From Alviniconcha marisindica (taxonomy: Eukaryota; Mollusca; Gastropoda; Provannidae): a stretch of DNA of 64,000 bases. The notes under the pieces were generated by a model. That model worked only from the letters and a program-made list of their open reading frames with translations, was not told where the DNA came from and did no database searches. The first letter of the stretch is position 1. Each line of letters starts with the position of its first letter. Made by a program: the position numbers and the translations under genes. Positions 1 to 11,661 of this stretch are shown in pieces. The stretch lies in the NCBI GenBank assembly GCA_018857735.1, contig JABMCL010000697.1, forward strand, positions 391,001-455,000, read 5' to 3'.

Positions 1-104
1 TATATAACATTCTTTTTAACCTTTCACCTGTTACGTAAGTAAACATGGTGCTTAACGTCCACAGAAACCATATTTACATGTTTGGATCTTATCATCTTTT
101 ATAC

Positions 105-496
105 CTGTTCATGTCGGTGCAGGCTGATCTTGGTCATGTAGAGTTTGCCACAGAACTGACAGGCGTAGGAATCCAGCCCACTGTCATGCTTTGCCATGTG
201 GTTCCGCAGCTTGCTCTGGTTTGGCAGAAGACACAGGTATTATCACAGAGTATACATACCAATCACATGAATGTGTTGCTTAAAATCATAATAACGAAGA
301 GTTATACTTGATATATATATATATAGAATTACAATACAGTACCGTTACATGAAAGGTAACAAATTTCAAAGCACACAAAAACACTCAGTCATGTATTATA
401 CATCACATGACATTGCAGACAGAAGTCACTGCTGATAGTGATACAACAAAAACTCAAGGAGTCACATACTCATTGTGGAAAAAAGAGGTAAACAGG

Positions 497-554
<58 letters not shown>

Positions 555-3500
555 TATTACAGTTTACACACACCTCAAACCGGAAGGTCTGTTTGCAGCG
601 TGGACATGAGAAGAGACCTTGTTTTTCTTCATGAAGCTTGACATGTTTCTTCAGCTCATATCGACTAACCAGTTCCTTCCCACAAACATCACACATACTC
701 TTCTCAAAGTACATGTTTAGCCAGTGCTTCTTTAGCTCATGGTCCTTGAACTCATCAAAGGATGTAAACGTCTGGGAACAGAAAACACACACAAACTGAA
801 CAGCTGTGTGGCCATGCGAGCTCATGTGATCTGAGATGCTTTGTTCAGTGACAGCAATGTCCTCCCCACAATCTGGACAGAAGTACCTGCCTTCCCTGAT
901 GCTTTGCAGAACTTTCCTAGCATGAAGGTCAAGGTGTTTATGAATGTTCTTACGCTGACGCCATATCTCGCCATCGCACAGTGAGCACTGAAATTTCTCT
1001 TGGTTTTCAACAAACTCAGCACTCTCCACCTCTGCGATAATGTTGTGGAGTTTGTCAACAAGTTCCGCTAGCTCACTCTGTTCAAGTTCTCTCTCAGACA
1101 GCTCACTCACCAGGTTAAGGTTTCTGGAGTTGGTGTGCGCTTGCAAGTGGATGAGCAAGGCATATTTGTACGGGAACATCTGCTGGCAGACAGGGCATGA
1201 AAAGCTTTTGTGCATTTTGATGTGGTTAGCTATGTTCATTGGGTAGTTCCACATACGCTTCTGGCACATAGAGCATGTTGTTGTCCCACAGGCATCCCGG
1301 ATGAATGTTTTGAAACCCAAACTGAGTGATAAAGGGTGGGCTTCTGGGGAGTTTCCAAGATGAGTTATGAAGTCACTTTTGTTCTTGAACTCCACACTGC
1401 AGGTCATGCAGGTGGCAATCCCTTCTGGCTGGTGAATGTAGGCATAATGCACGTTAAAGAGGTCCAGGTTGTGGAATTTGCGCTCACACTGGTTGCACTG
1501 GATGATAGTCTGCTGATTGCCAAACCGGTTGACATGGCGTCTGGCTTGGTTTTCTGACTCAAACGCCCTTTCACACAGAGCACAGGTGTAGTGCATCTGG
1601 TTGGGCACCACCAATCCCTCAGGCGTGGTCGTGAAATTCCTGACAATGTAGTCCTCAACTCCTTGAAGGCCTTCAAGCTTGACAAGGCTGCAAGGAATTC
1701 CAAATGGCACCCCTGCAGCAAGGTCAATGGGCTGACAGGCCGGTTCCTCTTCACCATGGGCCTGAGAGGCACTGTCGTTGACAACAGTACTAGAGGCGGC
1801 AGAGTCAGCCCCCTGATGAACCTTCAGATGTTGGTACAGCAACTTCTTTGATCTGAACTGTTTGCCACATGACTGGCAGGAAAGCAAAGGTCGGGCAGAC
1901 TGATTGTAAGCTGGAGTCTGAGCCTGGACTGCCTCAGCTTCCTCGAATCCATGAGGAATGAAAGTTACGGTAATCTGATTTGATAAGCTCTGGGGTGAAT
2001 TTTCCTCAAATTTAAGAATCTGTTGAACCGACTGGGAAATAATATCCTGCACTGGCTGAGCCTGTGGTTCCAAACTCACCAAACTGGATTTCTGGCTCTC
2101 CTGCTCAGTCTGCCCACGATGAACACTCTGTAGCAAGACCTCGTGAGATTCTCCATGTTCCTTGAGGTGAGTGTAAAGGTCACTTTTGTGACGAAATGAC
2201 TGCCTGCACTTCTGGCAGTTGTGGGCATTGGACTTGTTGTGCATCATGTAGTGCTTTTCCACTCTGCCTTCTCCTTCAATGATGGACTCATCACAAATAG
2301 AGCACTGGTGGGTAGCACACGAGTCTTTGATGAGGTTGGCCGCCGTCTGTCCCTTGGCATTGGGATGAGTTAGCAGGTGGTTCAACAAACTTCTTTTGGA
2401 CCCCAGAGAATTACCACAGGTGAGGCAACTTGTCGACTCCTGTGTCTTATGGACGTGGTAAATATGCACGTTGAGAAGATCCAGGTTGTGCAGCTTCATA
2501 TCACACACACTACACTGCTGCAATCTCTGGCCTTGGTAGAGCTGAATGTGCTTGTTCAGTTTGCTCTCAAACCTGAACTTTCGGCCACAGTCCTCACAGC
2601 GATATTTCTCCTCTCTTGCTCTTTTTTTAGCCGACACAGAATTAGAATCTGAAATTTTCACTGCATCTGCTGCATTTTGCTTTGGTTTTGGCTGAGCTTC
2701 AGCAACAGTAATCTTGCATTTCTTGCGCTTGCGTGCCAGTTTCTCAGAGCTAGTTTGTTGAAGTTTAGGAACAGCTGAGGATGAAGTCCCCTGGAATGTG
2801 TCATCATCCAGTGGCTGTGGTTCACCACTCATGTGGTCATCTTCACTTTCTGAACCCATAATGTAGCGCACAGGTTTTTTAATCTTGCGTCCTGATGAAC
2901 GACGGGTGATTACTTTTGGATCAGCACATGTTATACTGACATCATCAACCACCTCAGAATTCACGTCAACACCATGCTTGGATGATTGCTGTTGGCTTGA
3001 GGACTGTCGGTATTTCACTGTCGCCGAATGACCGGAAGCATGCTGTCTGTGGCTGCTTCCCACCTTATTTGAGTGTACTGGCAATTGTTTTGACAAATTT
3101 TTCATGGCTTTTGATTTCATCATGGAGACTGACTTTTGTTTGCCTTTTAGCCATTTTACTTCTCTTGCAGATAACCTTTTTGTTCTCAGCTTCATGGAGG
3201 CAGAGTTCTTTTCTGCTTTCACCCTTTTCACCTCTTGTCGAGATAATCTTTTCACTTGAACACTGCATTTTGGAAGCTTGACCACATCAGAATCTTCAGC
3301 AGTAGTTTGGTGCATCTGTCTTCTTGTCACAGCATGGCTTGCTCTGCCTTTTAGACGTGACGATTTTCTTACAGAGGCTTGATGGTGTTTTTCTTGCGTC
3401 AAGTTAGTATGGAGTGACTGGGTTGCAGTTGCAGCTATGCTTCTATGACCATCACCACCACCATCAGAAGCATGATGAAGAGTCAAGGGCCCAGCAGGCT

Positions 3501-4416
3501 CTGATGCCTTCACAGTCACTGAAGCAGAAGATGAGACAGACAGTGGGTTAGCAGGAGGCAGAGCTGGTATGACTGGAATTGGTTTAAAATGGGGCAATGC
3601 ACTGCCATCAGTAGGCCTCATGAACTCACTGGGCCCAGACACTCCCAAACTCGATGGAATAGAGCGTGGAATAGTCACAGAAGTCTTAGATGCAGCGGCC
3701 ATCTTGTTTCCAGGAGTCTTTGGGGAGCTGGAGTACAAACAACTGTCCTCGGGGGGTTTCGAGACAACCTGCAAGGTGGTAGCATCATCAAATACTATCA
3801 GTGTGTCAACCGCCTGATCCTGGACAGTCACGGTGTCAGAAGGAATGGCGTACACTGAGGTGATCACATCAGACACTGGTGCCTCCTGCACTTGAACTTG
3901 TGTGCATGGCTCAACAAATGGGTTCTCATTTACCCCAAGGTCCTTCCCCTCTTCCAACTTGTTAATTTTGTGCTTAAGGCGAAGATGGGCAGCCATGCTT
4001 TCTCCACAGCCAAATTTCTGCTTGATGTTGCAGTCCTTGCACCACCAGTAGGTTGCCTTGACAACCAGGTTGACCCCTTCATCAATATCATCCAGTTCAT
4101 CAAAGTTGTCTTCCACTTGTGGCTGCTTGGGTTGGCTTTGAAGCTGGTCCACTTGAAGCTTGTCCAGGCCCAGGTCAACAAGACTGAAGTCATCAGGTGG
4201 CAGCACTGTATTAACTAACTCACTGGACTGGTGGCTTGACATGGAAACAGTTGCTATGGCATTGCTATTGTGGTTGTCCATGCAAATGGTTTCTGTGGCA
4301 ACAGCTGTTGTAGCATTGACACTGATTCCTGAGCTGCTCACCAGGGGAACAGTCATTGTGGCAACTGAAGTCTCCATCATACACTTGCTGGCTGTGTCCA
4401 GAGGTAACACATAGAT
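105..4416 (-). CDS. Large multi-C2H2 zinc-finger protein, 3' end beyond window
   Basis: Probable nuclear DNA-binding or transcription regulator; the orthologue is not identified. Two coding exons are visible on the minus strand: 574-4416 and 105-215. Both junctions are phase 0, with acceptors before 4416 and 215 and donors GTGTGT after 574 and GTATAA after 105. The splice at 574/215 completes a split finger (CPRC in one exon, HMAKH in the next). The first ATG in the large exon is at 4378-4380 and is taken as the start; the exon stays open upstream to its acceptor, so an upstream coding exon is possible. From that ATG there are 1269 codons before the first intron. An isolated finger lies near residue 110 and a Ser/Lys/Arg-rich linker at about 330-560. 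At least 16 C2H2 or degenerate fingers follow from about residue 590, some lacking the last His. The gene continues past the left edge because the last finger is cut inside its His pair. Confidence 0.85.
216..573 (-). other. Intron of the zinc-finger gene with CA microsatellite
   Basis: This is the interval between the two zinc-finger exons. It includes an uninterrupted CA tract at about 500-552, very close to the donor site, and a short TA tract at about 312-325. Nothing else is recognised in it. Confidence 0.75.
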
Positions 4417-4900
4417 CTGGAGAAAACAACAACAGACGGACTGATTAATTAATATCATATTAATATGCCAAATAATTTCTTCACACACCAAAGGTAATAG
4501 CTTGGCCAGTTCTGCTCACAATCTCTGCCCACACCAGTGTCACTGTCAGATATATGACAATGTTGTCATTGACATTGTCAAGACTAACAGTAACAACTGA
4601 AAAAGTGGTGTCGTCAGTCAACAACAATAACACTATAGCAGTTTACTCATTTACTGATTTAGCTGGTAGTTGCTTGTAAATCAAATGTGACAGACGCAAA
4701 TCAAATTGTTTTGTAAGGTCATTATTAATACTAAACTGAAATCAGAGTACAGTTCTTCTTCTTCTCATTAATGGCCAGAATCATTCTGATTCTCAGGATG
4801 AGTAGTGTTCAGGTAGGATGAGTAGAATTCACGCGCCCTTACAGGCGTTGTTGCATCTGCTCTGCTAATTATTGCAAATTTCGCTTGATTAGTCTCCCGG
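4417..4900. other. Non-coding stretch between zinc-finger exon and LINE
   Basis: AT-rich sequence upstream of the first visible zinc-finger exon. It is presumably intron or 5' flank of that gene on the minus strand. No open frame with family similarity is seen, and the 5' boundary of the neighbouring LINE is not sharp. Confidence 0.4.
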
Positions 4901-5055
4901 TTCGATTAGTGATGTGATACTGATAGCATTATTCCTCGTGATGTAGCCCTTATCGTGGAACCAGTTTTGTGTGTCACTTCCACTGGAAGTGAGGACAGTT
5001 GGTCTTGTTCTGTTTCGGCAAGTCCTGACTCTACTCTCTCAGTGTTTTACACTGC

Positions 5056-6036
5056 TTGCCGCCAGCCGGTCATGTTGAGCCTGTGTTCAGTGACAGCGTG
5101 TTCAGTGCAGCCGTGCGTCGCAACAACCGTGAGCTACACAACACACAGAAGAAAGTGTTGTTTGCCACCTGCGCCGCCCCTGTCCCCCGCTACACTCGAC
5201 ATGACCTTATGTCACTGGAAACCGCTGCCGCACCTCCCCCCTCCTTCCTCTCCCCCCAGCTGATCGCACGTCTATCACGTCTCGGCATTGCGACAAACGT
5301 ACCCAGAAAGCCACGCCGATCGAGAAGAGGAGGGAAGAATGAACGGAGGAAGATCAAAGTGATCGTCGGTTTTCGTGATCGACTTCCATCCGATTCTTCC
5401 AGCTCTCCAACCCCCTGTCAACACACCACTTCCCTACCACCTTCCTCTCCACCCAGTGACCGTGACGACCTCTCAGCCTCCTCGCTCAGCGCTCACAGAC
5501 AGCTGCTTCACATTCCTCTTAGTTCGCCCTCAACCGAAAACACACTCCTTATCTGCCTCTTCAATGCAAGATCCGTCGGCACTTCCTGGACATGTCCACC
5601 TTCATTCAGGACAACATCGACATCATGCTGCTGACGGAGACCTGGCCTGGCTCCGCCTGGGTACTCGGTCCTCTCCTTCCCCCGCTCTGCAGGGGGGTCC
5701 GGCGCAAAAGGCAGACGCCGGCATCGCCTTCGTCATAAGGGACTCTCTTAAGCCGCATGTCGATACCACTTCGTCCTTTCCCGTTCAGCACCCATGCTTT
5801 GAAACCGCGCAGCTGACTCTAACATACAACAAGCAACTAACCAACTTGTTCTGTATCTACCGCTCTCCTACCCAGCAAAAAGAACAAATTCTCTGACTCC
5901 ATGTTTTTCGATCAGTTTTCCGACTTCCTTGAGCACCTGACAGTCTGCCTGGCAAAACACTCCTTATGGGTGACTTTAACTTTCATTTTGAAAACGTAGA
6001 AAACAAAACTCCAGAAAACTACACGATATCATAGAC
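5056..6036 (+). pseudogene. LINE endonuclease region, frameshifted
   Basis: This is the N-terminal part of the LINE polyprotein. One frame is open from 5056 to 5634 and reaches the motif LFNARSVG near 5575. The next conserved block (MSTFIQDNIDIMLLTETW) is in a second frame from about 5592. GIAFVIRDSL follows near 5720 in a third frame that stops at 5896, and MGDFNFHF near 5967 is in yet another. At least three frame changes mean no endonuclease can be made from this copy. In the family, this domain nicks the target site at the start of retrotransposition. Confidence 0.75.
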
Positions 6037-7026
6037 ATGTTTAACCTAACCCAGTCCGTTTCTGAACCTACTCACAACCAAGGCCATCTGCTCGACTTAG
6101 TTGTGTTTTCCAAGCAAAGTGATAACATCCTCGTTTCTACAAAACTACACCATGGACAAACATCTGACCACACAGCCATCTTGCGCAAACTTGATGTATC
6201 TGTACCCGTACAAAAACCTGAAACTTTTTCGTACCGATGCCTCAAAAAGATTAACACCGGCGCCTTTAAACAAGATCTCTCTCACGCTGTCTCACAAGTC
6301 AGTTCTATCAGTGACTACAATAACCATCTCTGTTCTGTCCTTGACAAGCACGCCCCTCTCTGTCGTTGCACAGTCCGTACAAGGAAGCCGACGCCCTGGT
6401 TCGGCAGTACTGCGGAGCAGTTCGGCTGTGAGCTGAAACGGGAACGTCGGCAAGCGGAGAGACGATGGCTCAAATCTAAGCTCACCGTCCACAAACAGAT
6501 ATACGACTCCATTAAACAGAAAGTAACAAACCTTGTAGATAAAGCCAAACAAGCCTACTACTCTGCTAAGATTCAGTCTAGCACAACCTGTAAACAGCTC
6601 TTTCAAAACTTCAACACTATCCTCGGCAAAAGCAGATCTTCACCTCTTCCTTCAACATTTGACTCTGACGACCTTCCGAAAGTCTTTTCTGATTACTTCA
6701 CTGAGAAAATCTGCACCATCAGAAACAATTTTCCTCCTCCAAACCCAGCTGCTTGCCCTGATACCTCTTTCGCTGGAAATCCCTTGCTAACTTTTGAGTC
6801 TGTCTCTGATGAATTTGTCTTAAAAATAATCAACAGTGCATCTGCCAAGTCTTGTGAACTTGATCCTATTCCCACCACGCTTCTTTATGAAAACCTTGAC
6901 ATCCTCTTGCCGACCATCACGAACATCATCAACACATCTCTTAACAATGGCATTGTACCACGTGATCTGAAGACAGCCATCGTCAAACCTCTGTTGAAAA
7001 GCCATCACTTGACAAAAATCTTTTGA
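6037..7026 (+). pseudogene. LINE endonuclease C-terminus and linker frame
   Basis: An open frame of 329 codons starts at MFNLTQSVSEPTHNQGHLLD, which resembles the C-terminal end of LINE endonuclease domains (the THNQGHLLDL block). A Lys-rich linker and the segment leading into the reverse transcriptase follow. The frame ends at the TGA at 7024-7026, exactly where the neighbouring frame takes over with KNYRPISNL, so a single small indel separates it from the reverse-transcriptase frame. Confidence 0.7.
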
Positions 7027-8342
7027 AAAACTACCGTCCCATTTCTAACCTTCCATTTCTGTCCAAAATTCTTGAAAAAGTCGTTCTCCACAAACTTCTC
7101 TCCCATCTCCAAGAAAACAACCTCAGCAATCCCTTTCAGTCAGCCTGTCGAGCAGGACACAGCACTGAGACCGTTTTATTACGTATTGTAAACGATATTC
7201 TTTCTGCTCTGGACAATGACAACATTTCTGTTCTTCTTTTGTTGGATCTTTCTGCCGCTTTTGACACTATTGACCACCAAATTCTCCTCTCCCGCCTGAA
7301 CTCTGTTTTTGGCATTCAGTCTACTGCACTCCAATGGTTTCACTCATACCTCTCAGACAGATATCAGTCCACTTCAGTCAATAACTCGTCTTCGTCACCA
7401 TTACAGCTCATGTACGGTGTGCCTCAGGGCTCAGTACTGGGGCCCATTCTCTTCGTCCTGTACACTACACCTCTCTCCGATATCATAGCTAACCACTCTG
7501 TAAACCATCAGCTTTTCGCAGATGACACACAGCTCCAGAAATCAGCTCCTCTCAGTGAAGTGACCAACCTCACCAAAGAACTCAATGCATGCACAGACGA
7601 CATAAAAACATGGATGACTGAAAATCAGCTCAAACTGAACGACAACAAAACAGAAGTTCTTCTCTTTCCGTTTTCGTCTTCCTTGAAACCTTATACCGTT
7701 CCCCTCCCTGACTCCGCGATTACTCTTGGCTCTCACAACATCCCCTTCTCTGATTCTGCCAGGAACCTTGGATTCATTCTTGACTCAAAACTGTCCATGA
7801 AGAAGCATGTCATAAAAATCTGCCAAACTGCTTATTTCGAGCTTAAACGCATTAGTTCAATCTGCAGGTTTCTCACTGAAGACGCAACCAAGACTCTTGT
7901 TACTTCCTATATCCTTTCATGGCTTGACTACTGCAACTGTCTCCTCATGGGTACACCTAATTCTGTCATCCAACCTCTCCAGAAAATTCAGAACTTTGCT
8001 GCAAGACTTGTTCTCTTGGCACCCTGTCACCAACACTCAACACCTCTCCTGGAAAAACTGCACTGGCTTCCCATTTCAGAACGTATTAAGTATAAAGTCG
8101 CTTGTATGTGTTTCAGTGCTATAAATGGTTCTGGTCCTGCTTACCTCTCTGAACTGCTGCATGTCTACACTCCATCTCGCACACTACGCTCTTCTTTGAC
8201 ACCCACATGCTGGAAATCCAACAATACAAACACAAGACTCATGGCTTCCGCGCCTTCTCTTGCTTTGGACCCCACATTTGGAATTCACTCCCACAAGACC
8301 TTAGACACTGCTCAACCCTGTCATCTTTTAAAGCCAAACTGA
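7023..8342 (+). CDS. LINE reverse transcriptase, long open frame
   Basis: A 439-residue frame containing most of a non-LTR reverse transcriptase, which copies element RNA into DNA at the target site. Visible motifs in order are YRPISNL near residue 4, the first catalytic Asp block LDLSAAFD (about residues 74-81), GVPQGSVLGP (about 132-141) and the FADD active-site box (residues 165-168). A Cys/Trp-containing C-terminal region follows. The listed ATG is simply the first codon in frame; in the family this is an internal part of a longer ORF2. Motif wording fits the CR1/L2/Rex1 group better than RTE or L1. Because upstream frames are broken, the copy is probably not autonomous. Confidence 0.85.
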   Translation: MKNYRPISNLPFLSKILEKVVLHKLLSHLQENNLSNPFQSACRAGHSTETVLLRIVNDILSALDNDNISVLLLLDLSAAFDTIDHQILLSRLNSVFGIQSTALQWFHSYLSDRYQSTSVNNSSSSPLQLMYGVPQGSVLGPILFVLYTTPLSDIIANHSVNHQLFADDTQLQKSAPLSEVTNLTKELNACTDDIKTWMTENQLKLNDNKTEVLLFPFSSSLKPYTVPLPDSAITLGSHNIPFSDSARNLGFILDSKLSMKKHVIKICQTAYFELKRISSICRFLTEDATKTLVTSYILSWLDYCNCLLMGTPNSVIQPLQKIQNFAARLVLLAPCHQHSTPLLEKLHWLPISERIKYKVACMCFSAINGSGPAYLSELLHVYTPSRTLRSSLTPTCWKSNNTNTRLMASAPSLALDPTFGIHSHKTLDTAQPCHLLKPN

Positions 8343-8402
8343 AAACCATCCTCTTCTCACAGTATTTCCATCCTAACTAATATCAGTACCCAGTTTCTGC
8401 TA

Positions 8403-8442
<40 letters not shown>

Positions 8443-8640
8443 ATAGTGTTTTTATTATTATTATTTTTTAGTTTTTTAAAGTTTTTATATATATAATACT
8501 TTATGTAAATTGTTTTGGTAGAACTATGCTCTACATGTGTATAGAATATCATATTTAGGTTAATATGTATCATGTGAGCGCTCAGGGCGCTGATGAGCGC
8601 ATGATAAATGTACATTATTATTATTATTATTCTGCCATTA

Positions 8641-9990
8641 GTATAGTAGTATTACTAGTAATAGTGTTTAAGTCTTAAGAGGGTCAGGCCGGGGTGGCCA
8701 GGGGACAGAGAAGTGAGTAAGCAAATAAACAATAATTTGAATAAATTAATATTTTGTTTATATTTGATATTACTATTAATAACAATAATAACAGCAGTAG
8801 TAATAATGTCAATAACAATAAAAGTACAGTAATATTTTTAAACTAATATTACAGATACTGCTCAGTTAGGCTTGTTGGGCATAACTCAATTATCATCCTG
8901 CTTAAAAATTAGCTTTAACACTTACTGCAAATAATCCATTTTGCTACTTCAATTTAAATGTTTTAATTTGCATATTTCCCCACAATTTAAGACTGTTACT
9001 ATGTTAGTTTTGTTACTATTGTTAAATATCTAATAAATATTAATGTTTAAATACAACTTCAAAATTTGTTTATATTTTATAATAATTAATTAATAAGACC
9101 ACATGTACTCAAGCTAGGGTCTCACATAAATTTGCCACTTTTTTTGTTTTTGTTTTTATTTACAACTGATAAATTTTCCGCTTCGTTGATGGCACTGATC
9201 GTCAAGTTGCATCGTTTGTTTCCATGTACCTGCGGCCGTACTTACGCCTAGAATAATAGCCGGTTGGGGGACGTTTTGGTGTCGGGGGATGCAAAATAAA
9301 AACTGACAACTGGAAGCCATTCGTCCTTTCCGCCATTGGAATCAAGTTGTCCTAGAAGTGACGAATTTTGGCACGATCGTCTGCAAATGTTTTTTCTAAT
9401 AACGCCGGTATTACGGGGTATTACTTACATCATCAAATACCGTGATTAATTTCCTCTTCTTCTTTTTTTTTTCTTTCAGTGGAACTAAACCATGTAAAAT
9501 GGCGTGCGCTCGATTTCCCAGATGGTTGCGCCCTGCGAAGTGAAGTCGAGGCTTACATTTGGGTCTATTCACCGCAAGCTAGCGTAGTCCTAAACACAAA
9601 TTTCAATCATTTTGAATTGATTCTAAGTTTATATGATTTTTTAGAATATGTCGCAAGTTTCTAAAGGTTATTCAGTATTCGCTCCGAGCTAAAAAGTAGA
9701 CAAGCCAAAGTAATGTTTTATTTTGATGGTTTGTCACAATCAGAAATTCGCTTCCGTGACTGCAGCGAAATTTGCCGACGTTTACCGAACTCAACACGAT
9801 CAGTCCCCAGATACAGAGATTGGTCCACAGAGACTGCGCGGACTATTACCACAGACATTGAATTACTATGTTGTTGTTGTTTTTAATGAATAATTCAATG
9901 ACTGTGACTATTACTAATTAGGGACGGGAGGGCGTCCACCTCTTCTTTCACACAGACCTTGGGCTCTGATGTGTGTTGCATATGTAATAC
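8641..9990. other. AT-rich spacer, possible 5' region of the zinc-finger gene
   Basis: 8641-9180 is AT-rich without coding signal. 9180-9800 is less AT-rich and has CpG-containing patches. On the minus strand a GTAAGT donor-like site lies near 9243-9248, which could end a non-coding first exon of the zinc-finger gene. On the plus strand a long pyrimidine tract ends in CAG at 9479 and leads into a 61-codon open frame of unknown identity. These are only possibilities. Confidence 0.25.
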
Positions 9991-9995
9991 ATGAT

Positions 9996-10007
9996 ATATA
10001 GATATAG

Positions 10008-10075
<68 letters not shown>

Positions 10076-10390
10076 TGATGTACATTATTTAAACTATTAT
10101 AGTCATTTATGTTTGAACCTGTGTTGATGTGTCTGTTATGTGTTGATAATCTTGACGCACACTGTATTGTTTGTATCATTGTTCAGCTCTGTGCTGCAGG
10201 ACAATGTAAAAATGTCCATTCTTCTACTTAATACTGTGCCAGGCACACCATCACATAGTGGGAGCATTAGTGGCCCAGTGAAATTTATGGACACATGCAT
10301 GGCAGCTTTGGTCCATTCCATTAAAATGTCATTTGAAATGGTTTAAAACTATCTACACAATCTCAGGTGGGATATATATATCTATATACA

Positions 10391-10455
<65 letters not shown>

Positions 10456-10686
10456 TACAGCAGACAGTGGGTGATACTGGGCTTCAGTGCCAAGGCTGTC
10501 CATGAATACCAGAGGCAGAGGGGCTCTGGTGTGCCACCGTAGAAGCTGGTTACTAATAAGTAATATTCACACACACACACACTCTGTTCATCACATGACT
10601 CAAATTAAAAGCATTAGGTACTGACTTTTATTTTCATTTTGTGCAGGACAGATACTGAACTCAATTCAGGTAAGAAAACTGCACAA

Positions 10687-10717
<31 letters not shown>

Positions 10718-10720
10718 TTT
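9996..10720. repeat. TA and ATCT microsatellite cluster
   Basis: A pure TA tract spans about 10011-10072. An ATCT run followed by a TA tract spans about 10376-10454. A short CA tract lies at 10569-10582, and another TA tract at about 10687-10710. The intervening sequence has no recognised gene. The translated frames over these tracts (runs of Ile-Tyr) are repeat artefacts. Confidence 0.9.
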
Positions 10721-11661
10721 TTACACTGGACACATGGACTGAGATGTCTGGGGAGTTACTGTCTCCTCCTTCTCTACTCACTCTTCTGGTGGTGGGCTCC
10801 AGGTCAAGTGCTTCACCTCACTGATGAAAAGCATGGCTCTGTATCACTATCATGTTACAGGGAGCATACTTAGGATCCAGCAGCAGTTGGGGAAAAAAAT
10901 GGCCTGGCAAAATTTGAAAATATGAACATTAATTAGCAAGTAATGTCTAATGAAGACACACAATTACAATATATATATTATCAATCATGATGCAGCATAA
11001 ATGATTTTTTGCCAAATATGTCCATCATGATCTGCCTTGTACCCGAAATCCATTTTATTTCTTCAGTACCTGCACTCAGCATTCCCCAAACATTTGTTTG
11101 GTAGAGGTTTCAAATTTTCAATCCATGATCCAGTCCCTGATGAACTGGGGACAAAAATGTGAACAGTCCTTCCCCTTTTTCATCCTCTCTTCATCAATAT
11201 CATGTTTTCTTTTTACTGGAGACTGGATTTATTTGATATATAAACACACACACACACATACACACACACACACACACCAGCACAACCACAATTTAGCTGC
11301 AAAACAAAAACAAAAAAACAAAACAAAACAGACACACACTCACCTATGCACTCAGTATGTAACACACACACACACACAATCATGTACACCCACCCATCTA
11401 TCATGCACACACACACACGCACATTGATTTCAACATTTTTCTATTGAGCTATTTAACCATGTTGCACCTAACTTGCAAAAGTAAATTAAGACCTTTTTCC
11501 TCCTTTCTGTACCCATGACTCGGCATGAGGCAACCTGAATTTTACTGTAAGTTATTCAGTATTAATTACACAACCTATTATTTAATATCAATACCCACAG
11601 ATCACAGTTTACTCATACTATATATAAATATATATATATATACACTTGCTTCAAGCTGATG
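10721..11661. other. Non-coding 3' flank of MPV17L2-like gene with CA tracts
   Basis: No gene is recognised. CA-rich tracts lie at about 11243-11282, 11332-11378 and 11405-11420. A TTTATT at 11228-11233 (AATAAA on the minus strand) is a possible polyadenylation signal for the MPV17L2-like gene, about 430 bases beyond its stop codon. Confidence 0.4.

Larger units (their letters stand above)
4900..8640 (+). mobile_element. CR1/L2-like non-LTR retrotransposon (LINE), near full length, partly degraded
   Basis: The order is that of a LINE ORF2: a proline/serine-rich N-terminal part, apurinic-type endonuclease traces (NARSVG, LLTETW, MGDFN), a linker, reverse transcriptase (YRPISNL, LDLSAAFDTIDH, GVPQGSVLGP, FADDTQ), a C-terminal domain and a 3' UTR. 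The 3' UTR holds a TG microsatellite (8409-8440) and ends in an ATT repeat near 8610-8631, as CR1/L2-clade elements often do. The endonuclease part changes frame several times. The reverse-transcriptase part is open for 439 codons. The 5' end is approximate. The element is antisense to the zinc-finger gene, upstream of its first visible exon, and may lie in that gene's first intron. Confidence 0.85.

Noticed and set aside
454..573. C-terminal extension of the large zinc-finger frame through the CA repeat
   Set aside because: A GTGTGT donor follows the exon at 573, and splicing to 215 completes a zinc finger exactly in phase.
4417..4491. N-terminal extension of the zinc-finger protein to the ATG at 4489-4491
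   Set aside because: The stretch contains a pyrimidine tract and CAG immediately before 4416, which is a splice acceptor, so the extension is intron.
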